From: a virus
Strand: one strand, 5' to 3'
IMG/VR virus record: IMGVR_UViG_3300021373_003334
Location: 1-42,164 of that record
Length of the DNA: 42,164 bases
A model generated the notes under the pieces. The model saw only the letters and a program-made list of their open reading frames with translations, was not told where the DNA came from and ran no database searches. Shown piece by piece: positions 5,818 through 15,302 of the stretch. Numbering within the stretch: position 1 is the first letter of the stretch; every line of letters starts with the position of its first letter. A program made the translations under genes and the position numbers.

Positions 5818-7679
5818 GTTGGGAAGTAGGAAATCAAGACGGGAGAAACAAGTTCCCAAACATAAACAAGGAAATCCTTGAAATAGAGGATGAGTTTCTT
5901 GAGGAAGATGAAGCAAAACTTCTTTTATATAAATTTTTAAGACAAAACCCATCTTTCTGCTCTGAGATGATAACTGGGGTAGAATTGTTTCCTTTCCAGC
6001 ATATGGCTATTAAGGCCATGATGGAGTCTGATTACTTTTTGGGCATATGGTCGCGGGGAATGTCCAAAAGCTTCTCTACGGCGATTTTTGCGCTATTAGA
6101 CGCTATTCTACATCAGGGTGTGCATATCGGAATCATATCCAAGTCATTTCGTCAGTCAAAAATGATATTTTCCAAGATGGAGGATATTGCTAAAAGCCCC
6201 AAAGCCGAATTTCTTTCTCAGGCTATTACAAGAGTGGCTAAAGCCAATGATCAATGGGTAATGGAGATTGGAGAAAGTAAAATTACTGCTTTGCCTTTGG
6301 GTGATGGCGAAAAACTTCGTGGTTTCCGTTTTCAGAGGATGATTATTGATGAGTTGTTGTTGATGCCAGAAAAAATCCTTAATGAGGTTATTCTTCCATT
6401 CCTTGCGGTTATAGAGAACCCAACTGAGCGTCAAAGGATGCATGACGCAGAAACAGATATGATCAAAAAAGGCTTGATGGAAGAAAAAGACCGCCATAAG
6501 TGGCCTAATAACAAAATCATTGGCCTTTCTTCTGCTTCTTATAAATTTGAGCATCTTTATAAGATGTATTGTGATTATGAGAGGTTAATCAACGCAACGG
6601 ACGAAGACGCTGATGGTGCGCATAGGGTTATTATGCATTTTAGTTATGATTGTGCGCCGCCGCAACTATATGACCAAAACCTTATTGATCAAGCTATTGC
6701 CACGATGAGTCAATCTCAGTTTGATCGAGAATTCATGGCTAAATTCACAGATGATAGTTCTGGTTATTTTAAAGTTAGCAAAATGCAAGCTTGCACACTT
6801 GCTGATGGAGAGGGCCAGTGTATTGAGGTTTATGGGGAGCCGTCTGACGAATATATTCTCTGCTTTGACCCTTCTTGGTCTGAAAGTGACGGATCTGACG
6901 ACTTTGCCATGATGCTTATTAAAATAAACAAGGATAGAAAGATTGGGACACTCGTTCATAGCTATGCGTTGTCTGGCTCTAACCTTAAAACACATATTAA
7001 GTACATGGCTTACCTTTTGACGAACTTTAATATTGTAGCTGTGGTGGGTGACTACAATGGAGGAGTGCAATTTCTTAATTCCTGCAATGAAAGCAGTATA
7101 TTTAAAAAACAAAATTTAAAACTGGGTGTTATTGATTCTGATTTGGACGATCATCAAGAATACGAAAAAGGATTACGCAAATTAAAAAGACAATACAATA
7201 AGAGCACAAGAGATTACGTTTTTTTAAGAAAGCCTAGTTCTAAGTGGATTAGATATGCTAATGAATTACTCCAAGCTTCATTTGATCATAAAAGAATGTA
7301 TTTTGCTGGCGCTGCAATGGATGATGATTATCATAAGCAGAGAAAAGCAAGAATACCAATCAAAGATTTGAAATTTGTTAATAATTACAAAGAAACATCC
7401 GAAGCCGCGAAAATGATTGACTTTGTAGAGCATCAAAAAGACATGATGGACTTAACAAAAGTCGAATGTGCAATGATTGAAGTTAATACTTCAGCACAAG
7501 GAACTCAGAGTTTTGATTTGCCCCCAAATTTAAGAAAACAAAAAGGAGCAGACAAGGCGAGAAAAGACTCTTATTCAGCTTTGTTGCTTGGTAATTGGAT
7601 GATGCATATTTATTACGATATGATTGACGACAACATAGACAATCAACAATCCACATTTACACCAATGTTTATTGATTAA
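5814..7679 (+). CDS. terL: terminase large subunit (ATPase-nuclease)
   Basis: The 621-residue protein pumps DNA into the prohead with ATP and cuts the concatemer. The N-terminal ATPase shows a Q-like motif (LFPFQH, about 58-63), a terminase-type Walker A (WSRGMSKSFS, 79-88) and Walker B (MIIDE, 176-180). The C-terminal RNase H-fold nuclease shows acidic residues at D352 (CFDPSW) and D413 (VVGDYNGG), with a later acidic cluster near residue 540 that may supply the third. Length is normal for the family. It starts within the stop of the ERCC4 gene (ATGA). A structured AT-rich gap separates it from the portal. Confidence 0.93.
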   Translation: MSWEVGNQDGRNKFPNINKEILEIEDEFLEEDEAKLLLYKFLRQNPSFCSEMITGVELFPFQHMAIKAMMESDYFLGIWSRGMSKSFSTAIFALLDAILHQGVHIGIISKSFRQSKMIFSKMEDIAKSPKAEFLSQAITRVAKANDQWVMEIGESKITALPLGDGEKLRGFRFQRMIIDELLLMPEKILNEVILPFLAVIENPTERQRMHDAETDMIKKGLMEEKDRHKWPNNKIIGLSSASYKFEHLYKMYCDYERLINATDEDADGAHRVIMHFSYDCAPPQLYDQNLIDQAIATMSQSQFDREFMAKFTDDSSGYFKVSKMQACTLADGEGQCIEVYGEPSDEYILCFDPSWSESDGSDDFAMMLIKINKDRKIGTLVHSYALSGSNLKTHIKYMAYLLTNFNIVAVVGDYNGGVQFLNSCNESSIFKKQNLKLGVIDSDLDDHQEYEKGLRKLKRQYNKSTRDYVFLRKPSSKWIRYANELLQASFDHKRMYFAGAAMDDDYHKQRKARIPIKDLKFVNNYKETSEAAKMIDFVEHQKDMMDLTKVECAMIEVNTSAQGTQSFDLPPNLRKQKGADKARKDSYSALLLGNWMMHIYYDMIDDNIDNQQSTFTPMFID

Positions 7680-7729
7680 CTTTTTAAAGTTAAAAGTTAA
7701 ACTTTTGACTTTTGGGTGTATAATAGGTT
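7676..7729. promoter_or_regulatory. inverted-repeat leader before the portal gene
   Basis: The gap between terminase and portal contains nested AT palindromes: AACTTTTTAAAGTT (7679-7692) and AAAAGT-TAA-ACTTTT (7692-7706). TTGACT (7705-7710) and TATAAT (7719-7724) follow, but only 8 bases apart, so not a normal sigma-70 pair. The TATAAT ends 5 bases before the portal ATG. It could be a phage-sigma promoter or a weak terminator/operator. Confidence 0.4.
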
Positions 7730-9715
7730 ATGGCTAAGAGAAAGTATGTGAAGAAGTCAGATTATTGGAGTAAGTTTGATAAGAAAAGTCAACCAACAAT
7801 TCCAATGTCACAAGAAGAGAATTATGAGCCTGGTTTGATAGGAGATCCTTTTTACGTTTCTTCCGCATCTTACAGCAACACCTCCAGCGCTAGTTATACT
7901 AGAGGTTCAACACCAACAACACCTAAAAGAGCCAATAGGTCTGCGTTTGAGAATACTATTGATAGGTTTTCAAGCATAAGAAGGGGATTGTTGCCTTATA
8001 AGTATTCTTCTGATGGTATTAACGTCAGAGAGGCTATTGAACTTTGTCAAAAAGCCTACGCTAACGTGTCTGTTTTTCGTAATGCGGTTGACATTATGTC
8101 AGAATTTGCTAATACTGAACTTTTTCTTGAAGGAGGCACCAAAAAAAGCAGAAATTTCTTTTATGAGTGGTTTAAGAAAATAAACCTTACCAATCTTAAA
8201 GATCAGTATTTTAGAGAATACTATAGGAGTGGTAATATCTTTCTTTATCGGATTGATGGTAAGTTTCGTGCTGATGATTTTCTTGATTTAATTAATTCCA
8301 TTGCCCCGAAAAACGGTTCAGAAAACAAAGTGCCAATTAGGTATATTTTGATGAACCCTTATGATATTGTAGCCACAAGAGCATCTTCATTTAACGATGG
8401 CGCTTATGAAAAAATACTTTCCGAGTATGAAATGTCAAGACTGCAAAACCCTTCCACTGAAGAAGATAAAGAAATCTTTGATTCTCTTCCAAAAGACGTT
8501 CAGAAAACTATCAAGCAAGGAGGATATAATACAGACGGTCTTAAAATACAGCTAGAACCAGAAAAAGTTTCGCACTCGTTTTATAAAAAGCAAGATTACG
8601 AACCATTTGCTATTCCTTTTGGTTACGCGGTTCTTGAAGACATAAATGCAAAGCTTGAGCTTAAGAAAATGGATCAAGCAATCACAAGGACGGTGGAAAA
8701 CGTTATACTTTTGATAACAATGGGTGCAGAACCCGACAAAGGTGGAATTAGTTCTCATAATATTGGGGCAATGCAAAACTTGTTTAAAAATGAGAGTGTT
8801 GGTCGTGTTCTTGTGTCAGATTATACGACAAAAGCTGATTTTATTATTCCTGACCTAAATAGGGTTTTGGGTTCTGAAAAATATAGAGTTCTTAACGAAG
8901 ACATCAAACAAGGACTTCAAAATGTTGTTGTTGGTGAAGAAAAATACGGAGCAACACAAGTAAAAGCACAAATCTTTATTGATCGTTTGAAGGAGGCTAG
9001 AAATGCGTTTCTTTCAGACTTCTTGCAAAAAGAAATCAAAAGAATCTCTCAAAACCTTGGTTTTAGATCTTATCCAACCGCAGTGTTTAAAGACATAGAC
9101 ATGAGAGATGAAACACAACTTATGCGCGTCGCCACAAGACTTATGGAACTTGGTGTTATTACTCCTCAACAAGGTATGGAAATGTTTGATACTGGTAAGT
9201 TTCCGAAAACAGAGGAAATTGCCCCAGCCCAAAAGAAATTCATCGAAGAAAGGGGAGAGGGCTATTACAATCCTATCGTTGGCGGTGTGCCAATGGTTGA
9301 GGGCGCTGTGCCAACAATTCAGGGACCTAATAAACAAGCTGGTAGACCAGAGGGTACAAGTGGAATACCTCAAGAAAATTCCGAAGGAAATTATTCTCGC
9401 AAAGATATTGAAAAAACAATACACGAACTAGAGACTGTCAGAGCTGCAACAAAAGACTTGATGCGGGACAAATTAAACATAAAAAGATTCACTAAAAAGA
9501 ACGAAAAAATGTTGGATAGTTTGTGTGAGGCAGTTGTTTGTTCTACAAATATTGAAAATTGGACACAAAAGACAGTTTCTTGTGTATCTAACTTAGAGGA
9601 AATACAAAACTTAGACGTTTTGCCTGAAATTTTAGAAATTGCAGCCAAGCATGAGCTTGGTAATTACGAAGCCGCAATTTTATATCACAGTAATGAAGAG
9701 TCCACTGAATCCTAA
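7730..9715 (+). CDS. portal protein
   Basis: The 661-residue protein is expected to form the dodecameric DNA channel at the capsid vertex. The N terminus (1-80) is basic then Ser/Thr-rich and probably disordered. The body from about 90 shows a portal-like pattern: REAIELCQKAYANVSVFRNAVDIMSE as the early helix, repeated YYRSGN...LYRIDG, a long stem-helix segment near 300-350, and a Gln/Asn-rich C-terminal tail. Its place between terminase and protease-scaffold is the standard one. The ATG follows AGGTT and has no strong ribosome site. Motif evidence alone is modest; position makes the call firm. Confidence 0.85.
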   Translation: MAKRKYVKKSDYWSKFDKKSQPTIPMSQEENYEPGLIGDPFYVSSASYSNTSSASYTRGSTPTTPKRANRSAFENTIDRFSSIRRGLLPYKYSSDGINVREAIELCQKAYANVSVFRNAVDIMSEFANTELFLEGGTKKSRNFFYEWFKKINLTNLKDQYFREYYRSGNIFLYRIDGKFRADDFLDLINSIAPKNGSENKVPIRYILMNPYDIVATRASSFNDGAYEKILSEYEMSRLQNPSTEEDKEIFDSLPKDVQKTIKQGGYNTDGLKIQLEPEKVSHSFYKKQDYEPFAIPFGYAVLEDINAKLELKKMDQAITRTVENVILLITMGAEPDKGGISSHNIGAMQNLFKNESVGRVLVSDYTTKADFIIPDLNRVLGSEKYRVLNEDIKQGLQNVVVGEEKYGATQVKAQIFIDRLKEARNAFLSDFLQKEIKRISQNLGFRSYPTAVFKDIDMRDETQLMRVATRLMELGVITPQQGMEMFDTGKFPKTEEIAPAQKKFIEERGEGYYNPIVGGVPMVEGAVPTIQGPNKQAGRPEGTSGIPQENSEGNYSRKDIEKTIHELETVRAATKDLMRDKLNIKRFTKKNEKMLDSLCEAVVCSTNIENWTQKTVSCVSNLEEIQNLDVLPEILEIAAKHELGNYEAAILYHSNEESTES

Positions 9716-11228
9716 AAACAATAAGAAGCCGTATAAGTATACGGCTACTTTTGAGGCAGATATTGTAGCATGTGATATTGGTAATTCTTCGTTTATATCA
9801 AAAGCCTCTCTTGAAAATCTTGAGTCACTAGTACCAAAAGGTATTAATTTCGAAGATAATATTGATTTATTAGGGGTAGCATTTAACGCAGCTGTTGTTA
9901 ACAAGTTTAACAAAAACGGAGACGGAATCGACTCTGAAACAGCGATAGCTTATACAAAAAACTTTTTACATAAACCTACGAACATAGAACACGACAAAGA
10001 CAAGATTGTCGGGCATATTGCAAGTGCTGGTTGGAGTGATTATGGCACCAGTAGCATTTTAAGTGAAGAAGAACTTCGTGGTTATGAAAAACCATTCAAC
10101 ATCGCTCTTGGAGCGGTTGTTTATAAATCTGCAAACTCTTCTTTTGCAGAGCTTTTAGAAAAATCTGTAGACCCACAGAACCCTTACCATCATTCTATAT
10201 CCACAAGCTGGGAGGTAGGATTTTCTGAGTTTTCAATTGCCGTTGGTAGTGATTACTTAGAGGATTCTACAATAATCAGTGAAGGTGAAGAAATGGAAGA
10301 AATGGCTAGATGCCTCAAGGCATACGGCGGAAGTGGCTATACAGATGACGGAAGACCCGTTAACCGACTGATCAAAGGAAAGATTTATCCATTAGGTATT
10401 GGATACACATCTAATCCAGCGGCTGACGTTAAGGGGATATATATGAAAAAAGAAGAGGAAAACCCAATTATCATCAACGATAAAAGAGATAAAAAAATTT
10501 CACAAAGTGAAAAAACTAATGTAAACCTAAAAAAGACTAATTCTATGGAAACTGAAAAAGTTATCAACGAACTGAAGGATCTTCTGAACGAAAAGAAGTT
10601 CTCGCAAGAAGCTGTCGCTTCTATGACCAGCACCTTTGCGGATGCTATCAAAGAAAAAGACGAAGAGTTTCGTGCTGAACTTGTTAAAGCTCAAGAAGAA
10701 AAAGAGGCTGTTGCTGCAGAGCACGAAGAACTTAAAACTTCAGTCGAAGATCTGAAGACCAAGTTTGAAGAAGCCCAAAACAAAATCGCTGAATATGAAG
10801 CCTCAATTAAGGCTGAACAAGCGGTAGCTCGTTTCAACGAGCGTATGGACGTTTTGGATCAAAAATTTGATCTTGAAGACGAAGACAAAGAATTTTTGGC
10901 CAAGGAGCTGAAGTCTATCGACGAAACTGAAGAAGCATTTGCTTCTTTCGAAGATAAGCTTGTTGTTCTTTGGAAGCACAAGAGTAAAGAGGCTAAAGCT
11001 GAATTTGAAAAGCAAGTCGAAGCTCGCATCCAAGAAGAAGTCGAAAAAAGACTTTCTGCGCCAAAAGGGAAAGAAGCCCAAGCAAAAACAGACGAAGAGA
11101 TCCTTGATGATGTCGAGTCTAGCGAAGCTTCAATAGCCAACTCTAACGAGACGGTTTCCCGTGAGGAGCAAACCCTTAAAGATAAGTTCGCTGCAGCTTT
11201 TGATCGCAGTAATATCGAAATTTCATAA
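9693..11228 (+). CDS. prohead protease fused to scaffold
   Basis: I choose the ATG at 9693, giving 511 residues; a longer TTG-started version (9639) also exists. The first ~270 residues look like a prohead serine protease. A conserved His lies in TNIEHDKDKIVGHI (H100), and the Ser candidates S168/S170/S172 lie in HHSISTSWEV, the expected His-Ser arrangement. From about residue 285 to 460 the protein is a Glu/Lys-rich coiled coil typical of scaffolds. An internal in-frame ATG at 10545 could start a separate scaffold, as in lambda C/Nu3. The gene overlaps the portal's 3' end by 23 bases. The acidic tail may bind capsid protein. The protease processes the prohead and the scaffold is removed during maturation. 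Confidence 0.82.
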   Translation: MKSPLNPKNNKKPYKYTATFEADIVACDIGNSSFISKASLENLESLVPKGINFEDNIDLLGVAFNAAVVNKFNKNGDGIDSETAIAYTKNFLHKPTNIEHDKDKIVGHIASAGWSDYGTSSILSEEELRGYEKPFNIALGAVVYKSANSSFAELLEKSVDPQNPYHHSISTSWEVGFSEFSIAVGSDYLEDSTIISEGEEMEEMARCLKAYGGSGYTDDGRPVNRLIKGKIYPLGIGYTSNPAADVKGIYMKKEEENPIIINDKRDKKISQSEKTNVNLKKTNSMETEKVINELKDLLNEKKFSQEAVASMTSTFADAIKEKDEEFRAELVKAQEEKEAVAAEHEELKTSVEDLKTKFEEAQNKIAEYEASIKAEQAVARFNERMDVLDQKFDLEDEDKEFLAKELKSIDETEEAFASFEDKLVVLWKHKSKEAKAEFEKQVEARIQEEVEKRLSAPKGKEAQAKTDEEILDDVESSEASIANSNETVSREEQTLKDKFAAAFDRSNIEIS

Positions 11229-11248
11229 ATTTTTAACAAAATAACATT

Positions 11249-11857
11249 ATGCTTAGAATTCTACCATTCAGACAATATGACGAAAATGATGTAATCAATC
11301 TTTTCGCCCTTGACGGTGCTAGTGCTAATGAGTCCACCACGGATTCAGGTGCTGGTGATGCTGGTGTATTTGTTACGATCTCCGCTGGAGATTTTGACAA
11401 GGACCCAGTTTCTTACTCGGATGACTCTTACCTCGGTAAGACTGATTATCCATTCATCAAAGCTCAATACCCAAAGGTAAACCTTGAGTGTACTCCTGCT
11501 ATTAGCGGAGATTCATGCCTTGGTCTTACTCTTCGTCAAACTGCAAAGACTGACGAAAACGGCGAGAAGCTTCTTTACAACCCAGTAAAAGCAGAAGAAC
11601 TTTTCTGTGTTCTTCCTGGTCAAGCTGTTCCTGTTGCTACTCGCGGAGTATTTACTCTTGCAGCAGAAGGTTACAGTGGTGCTTTGACTGTTGGAGGCGG
11701 TGTACAACTTAGTGACGTTGAGAGCGGTAAGGTTATTGCCTGTGCCTCTTCTTCAGCTGATAAGATTGGTACTGTAATTGGAACAGGTTCCCGTTCAAGC
11801 GGAACTGTTACCGATTCTTGGGAAGGCGACTACGCAGTTATCGCTCTTGGTCTGTAA
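11249..11857 (+). CDS. capsid decoration-type protein
   Basis: The 202-residue protein lies between the protease-scaffold and the major capsid gene, the usual position of decoration or head-stabilising proteins. The C-terminal half (about 120-202) is a Gly/Ser/Val-rich beta domain (GQAVPVATRGVFTLAAEG, then VIALGL at the end) of the kind seen in phage decoration proteins. The N-terminal part has an acidic, Gly/Asp-rich region. Codon use is richer in C-ending codons than the genes around the window, as expected for an abundant virion protein. No family is certain. Confidence 0.6.
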   Translation: MLRILPFRQYDENDVINLFALDGASANESTTDSGAGDAGVFVTISAGDFDKDPVSYSDDSYLGKTDYPFIKAQYPKVNLECTPAISGDSCLGLTLRQTAKTDENGEKLLYNPVKAEELFCVLPGQAVPVATRGVFTLAAEGYSGALTVGGGVQLSDVESGKVIACASSSADKIGTVIGTGSRSSGTVTDSWEGDYAVIALGL

Positions 11858-11888
11858 TATTAACATTTAACTAGAAAATTATACAAAT

Positions 11889-13013
11889 ATGAAAATTTCT
11901 CTTAAAAGAACTCCAGAACAAGTTGAGCTTATTAAAGCTATGGCTTCCAAGAACCGTTCGGTTGCTTACGAAGCTCAGGTTGCACTTGCTGAATTCATCG
12001 GTCCAGTTATCGCTGAAGTAATCAACAACGCGCCAGTACTTAGTAACCTCTTCACTTCACTTCAGTTTAACTCTGAGGACAATCCTTCAATTCCGTTGGA
12101 TCTGTACTACGATGTAACTGACGAAGATTACGTACAGGTTTACAGCAACACAGTTGCTGGTGGTCTTCCACAAAACCAAGTCGTACCAACCGTATCAGAG
12201 CTTAAAATTGCTACTTACAGCCTTGATACCGCAGTTAGCTTTGATCGTCGTTATGCAGCCAAAAGCCGCATGGACGTTGTTAGCAAGACATTCTCTCGCA
12301 TGGCTCAAGAAATCCTTCTTAAGCAAGAGCGTACTTCTGCTAACTTGATTATGGGCGCTGTCGCAGGTGCAAGCACCAATGGCAAGGATCACGTTTTCCG
12401 TGCTGGTGTAGACGGTTCATTCCTTCTTGATGACTTTAATCAGCTCATCACTCGCGCCAAGCGTATCAACACTGCTTGGAACAAAGGTACTCCAGAAGGT
12501 GGTCGTCGTGGCATTACCGACATCATGGTTTCTCCAGAAGCCGTTAAGTCGCTTCGTGAAATGTCTTACAACCCAGTAAACACCAAGGGCGACAATACCG
12601 ACCTTGCTGCTACTGATAGCGTTCGTGAGTCAGTATTTAATGCTGGTGGTGGTCTTCCTGACTTCTACGGTATTTCCATCATGGAGGTAAATGAGCTTGG
12701 CGTTGGACAGAAGTTCAACACAATCTTTGACACCGTTGCTGGAGCTACTACTTACTCTGATGCAGCTGGTGGTAGCACCGCAGCATTTGATGATAGCGCT
12801 GGAGACGAGATCCTAATCGGTCTTGATCGTGGACGCGATTCACTGGTTAAAGCAGTTGCTGTTGACGAGGAAAATGGTTCCGAGTTCAGCCTCATTGCTG
12901 ACGATCAGTATAGCATCCGCCAGAATAAGATTGGCTGGTTCGGTGGTATTGAAGAGGGTCGTATGGTCCTTGACAACCGCGCACTTGCTGGACTTATCTG
13001 CAAGAGCCTGTAA
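11889..13013 (+). CDS. major capsid protein, HK97 fold
   Basis: The 374-residue protein carries an N-terminal helix (about 8-60), then an E-loop-like beta segment, then an A/P-domain pattern. The latter shows a long helix with ILLKQERTSANLIMGAV, GITDIMVSPEAVKSLREM, and a final GWFGGIEEGRMVLDNRALAGL that resembles the C-terminal strands of HK97-fold capsids. Length and position fit. The gene has the most codon-optimised sequence of the window and is followed directly by a strong terminator, both expected for the most abundant virion protein. No ribosome site is evident; the leader is A-rich. I see no sign of a large N-terminal delta domain, consistent with the separate scaffold. Confidence 0.9.
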   Translation: MKISLKRTPEQVELIKAMASKNRSVAYEAQVALAEFIGPVIAEVINNAPVLSNLFTSLQFNSEDNPSIPLDLYYDVTDEDYVQVYSNTVAGGLPQNQVVPTVSELKIATYSLDTAVSFDRRYAAKSRMDVVSKTFSRMAQEILLKQERTSANLIMGAVAGASTNGKDHVFRAGVDGSFLLDDFNQLITRAKRINTAWNKGTPEGGRRGITDIMVSPEAVKSLREMSYNPVNTKGDNTDLAATDSVRESVFNAGGGLPDFYGISIMEVNELGVGQKFNTIFDTVAGATTYSDAAGGSTAAFDDSAGDEILIGLDRGRDSLVKAVAVDEENGSEFSLIADDQYSIRQNKIGWFGGIEEGRMVLDNRALAGLICKSL

Positions 13014-13031
13014 GATAAAAATAAAATTTTT

Positions 13032-13063
13032 AAAGGTCACCCTTAACAGGGTGGCCTTTTTTT
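13032..13063 (+). terminator. rho-independent terminator after the capsid gene
   Basis: A 12-base-pair stem (13032-13043 with 13048-13059, one T-G pair) with a TAAC loop ends in seven Ts (13057-13063). It would end or attenuate the head transcript after the major capsid gene. Confidence 0.9.
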
Positions 13064-13098
13064 GTGTAAATACTAAGTAACAAACCTATTATATTAAT

Positions 13099-13590
13099 AT
13101 GGAAGAAGAAAATTCAAAAAAAATGGACGTTTCTTATGGCGTCGATAAACAAGAAGAGTCTAAAAAGAAGACTTCTAAAAAGAAGACTGTTAAAGCCAAA
13201 GAGACCAAAAAGAAAAAAAGTCTTATTGACGACATTAATGAAATGAAAGCCAGCGGGAAAGTGAATACCCCTGAGTTTAGAGAGAAAATGGCTAAATTAG
13301 AAAACGTTTTAGGTGTTGATCAAATTAACCCATTTGGGACTAATGAGTTAGATATTTTTGAGGATAAATTGAAAGGATGTACTTTTAATGACCTTAGGAA
13401 TTTGGCTCAAAAAGTTGGACTTAACCCGTTCCAATCAGAAGCTCAATTAAAAGGTGTTTTGTTGAGAGAATTCAAATCACAGAATAAAAACAATATGAGG
13501 AATATTATGCCACAATCAAGTAGCGTAATGGAGCTTGATCCAAATAACCCTCAACACAAGAAAACCTTAGATATTCTTGGAGAAATTTAA
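13099..13590 (+). CDS. Lys-rich protein with SAP/HeH-like C-terminal segment
   Basis: The 163-residue protein begins with about 40 residues dominated by Lys, Glu, Ser and Thr, probably disordered. A segment at about 92-128 (CTFNDLRNLAQKVGLN, then QLKGVLLREF) matches the two-helix pattern of SAP or HeH (LEM-like) DNA-binding domains, seen in phage head-completion and termination proteins. It lies just after the capsid terminator and ends against the start of the next gene. It could be a head-tail joining or DNA-end-binding protein; I cannot fix the role. Confidence 0.55.
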   Translation: MEEENSKKMDVSYGVDKQEESKKKTSKKKTVKAKETKKKKSLIDDINEMKASGKVNTPEFREKMAKLENVLGVDQINPFGTNELDIFEDKLKGCTFNDLRNLAQKVGLNPFQSEAQLKGVLLREFKSQNKNNMRNIMPQSSSVMELDPNNPQHKKTLDILGEI

Positions 13591-14043
13591 ATGGCAGCTT
13601 TAGAGGATCTAGCTAAAGAAATAATGGAGTGTGAGTTTGATAATGACTCAGACTTAAATAGCTTGCAGTCAATTGAGTGCTGGCTTGAAGCTAACCTTGG
13701 GATGCTTAACACCCTTATAGATGCAGAATACTGTCTAGAAAGCCAGGAATTGGATTCTGAGGCGTCTGCGATATATAAACAGCTATACCTTCATCAGTAC
13801 TACGTCAAGAAGGCTAGGAACGCAATGAGGGGCATTATAGCGTGTTCTGATACTTCTAGTACTGAGGGTGAAATACTTTCCTTGAGTGACGGAGAAAGTC
13901 GTGTCACTTTCGCAAATAAAAATGAAACCGCAAAAGTGATACGCGGAATGGCCCAAGACGCTAAAATAGCTCTTGACCAACTTGTTAACAAATACAACAT
14001 ATACCAATCAGAACCTAGACAGGTTGGCGGTATAGAAGCTTAA
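13591..14043 (+). CDS. helical head-tail adaptor candidate
   Basis: The 150-residue protein is mostly helical (about 1-90 and 108-135). Its ATG directly abuts the stop of the previous gene, with GGAGAA as ribosome site. Helical proteins of 100-150 residues just after the capsid gene are usually the first connector (adaptor) below the portal, as with HK97 gp6 or SPP1 gp15. That is the basis for the call; there is no decisive motif. It is the last rightward gene before the inverted block and ends before the bidirectional terminator. Confidence 0.45.
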   Translation: MAALEDLAKEIMECEFDNDSDLNSLQSIECWLEANLGMLNTLIDAEYCLESQELDSEASAIYKQLYLHQYYVKKARNAMRGIIACSDTSSTEGEILSLSDGESRVTFANKNETAKVIRGMAQDAKIALDQLVNKYNIYQSEPRQVGGIEA

Positions 14044-14081
14044 ATTTTTTGTTTGTTATTTGGTTTTGTAGACAAGAAAAG

Positions 14082-14108
14082 AAAACCCCGCCGAAAGGCG
14101 GGGTTTTT
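14082..14108. terminator. bidirectional terminator between convergent genes
   Basis: CCCCGCC (14086-14092) pairs with GGCGGGG (14097-14103) around a GAAA tetraloop. AAAA before and TTTTT after act as U-tracts on both strands. It lies between the convergent stops at 14043 and 14143 and would stop transcripts from either side. Confidence 0.93.
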
Positions 14109-14142
14109 ATATGAACAATGTATGTGTTATGTATAAGGAGTA

Positions 14143-15276
14143 TTAAACTCCAAAAACTGGTCTGCTTTGTCCAGATCCAGAACAGATAATACCTCTTGAG
14201 GTGTCATCTATTCCACCAAGCTGAACACCAAAGGTGAGGTCTACAGTCTTGTTTGATCCAATGCTAGATGAGAAGTTTTCGGAATCAAGGGTACATCCCT
14301 TAAGGCTCCATTTAAGAACTTCCTGGCCTTCGCACTGCTTAAGCTTGACAATAATCTCTTTAATTTCGTCAGTTCCGCAACCAGCGATAATTTTAGCAAG
14401 GTTTCCAGCTTCCATTTCGTTAAGAACAGCATTCACTGACATTGTTGCATTCACAGGGAAGTCAACAACACGAGCAAACGGGAACTTGGAACCAACTTTT
14501 TCGATAGCAGTACGAGAAAGAGGTAGTGAAATTGAAGCGCTTTGAACGTGGAATCCTTTTGAACCAGCTAATGATGTGAGTGTTCCAGACTCAGCTTCTC
14601 CGCCGTCGAAAGAAGGAAACTCAAGAATAATGTCTCCTGGTCTAAGTGCTGTTGGGCCGTCTTGACCTGTATTCTCTGGTACTGCCGCTCCCATAATATC
14701 TGGAATAACTTCGCCATCTTCTGGATTTACAGAAGGTAGATTGCCAGTTACAGCATATGGGAATTCGGTACCACTAGTAAAACCGTTGATTGAGTTAATG
14801 TTTGAAGCCTCAAAAGAAACCGTAGCGGTTGGCAAAGCACCAACAGAAAGGTCAACTGTATAATCACTAAGGAAAGCATTTCCGATTCCTATGAGACTGT
14901 AAGGTTCGTTTTGACCCATTGTCGTCGTGTCTGAACCCTCTTCAGAGGTAAGAATGAAGAAGTTTCTTCCACTATTTGTTTCAAGGAATCCGCTAACAAA
15001 TTGAGCGTTTTCTGTAATATCAAATCCTAGAGCTTTTTCATTGAGCCCGTCAGTAAGATAGTAAGAAAAGTCAAAATTGACTGTTGGTGGCTCAAGAACC
15101 AAAGAGTCGATCCTTGCAAGGTTGCCGTATTGGTTAACATCCTGTCTATTAATGGTAAATCCATAGTTTGCACTTTGAACCCTGATAAGTTCATGATGGT
15201 CACCAGTAGTTGTGGAAGTCACATCTTTACTAACGTAAAGAGACTCCGATTGATAAATTACTCTATTTCTTGCCAT
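14143..15276 (-). CDS. tail-tube-type protein, copy 2
   Basis: The 377-residue beta-rich protein is a close paralog of the next upstream gene (15303-16490). The first ~85 residues are nearly identical, starting MARNRVIYQSE and including VQSANYGFTINRQDVNQ. The C-terminal part also matches (FPFARVVDFPVNATMSVNA, then TLDSENFSSSIGSNK). The central region differs most. By position between tail-completion genes and the chaperone/tape measure genes (once the inverted block is flipped), one of the two should be the major tail tube protein. Two copies may give a two-component tube or a tube with decoration. No Shine-Dalgarno is visible and the leader is A-rich. It is the last gene of its operon, 34 bases from the bidirectional terminator. 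Confidence 0.75.
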   Translation of the reverse strand: MARNRVIYQSESLYVSKDVTSTTTGDHHELIRVQSANYGFTINRQDVNQYGNLARIDSLVLEPPTVNFDFSYYLTDGLNEKALGFDITENAQFVSGFLETNSGRNFFILTSEEGSDTTTMGQNEPYSLIGIGNAFLSDYTVDLSVGALPTATVSFEASNINSINGFTSGTEFPYAVTGNLPSVNPEDGEVIPDIMGAAVPENTGQDGPTALRPGDIILEFPSFDGGEAESGTLTSLAGSKGFHVQSASISLPLSRTAIEKVGSKFPFARVVDFPVNATMSVNAVLNEMEAGNLAKIIAGCGTDEIKEIIVKLKQCEGQEVLKWSLKGCTLDSENFSSSIGSNKTVDLTFGVQLGGIDDTSRGIICSGSGQSRPVFGV

Positions 15277-15302
15277 GTCTAATTTTTATTATTTAAATTT
15301 TA

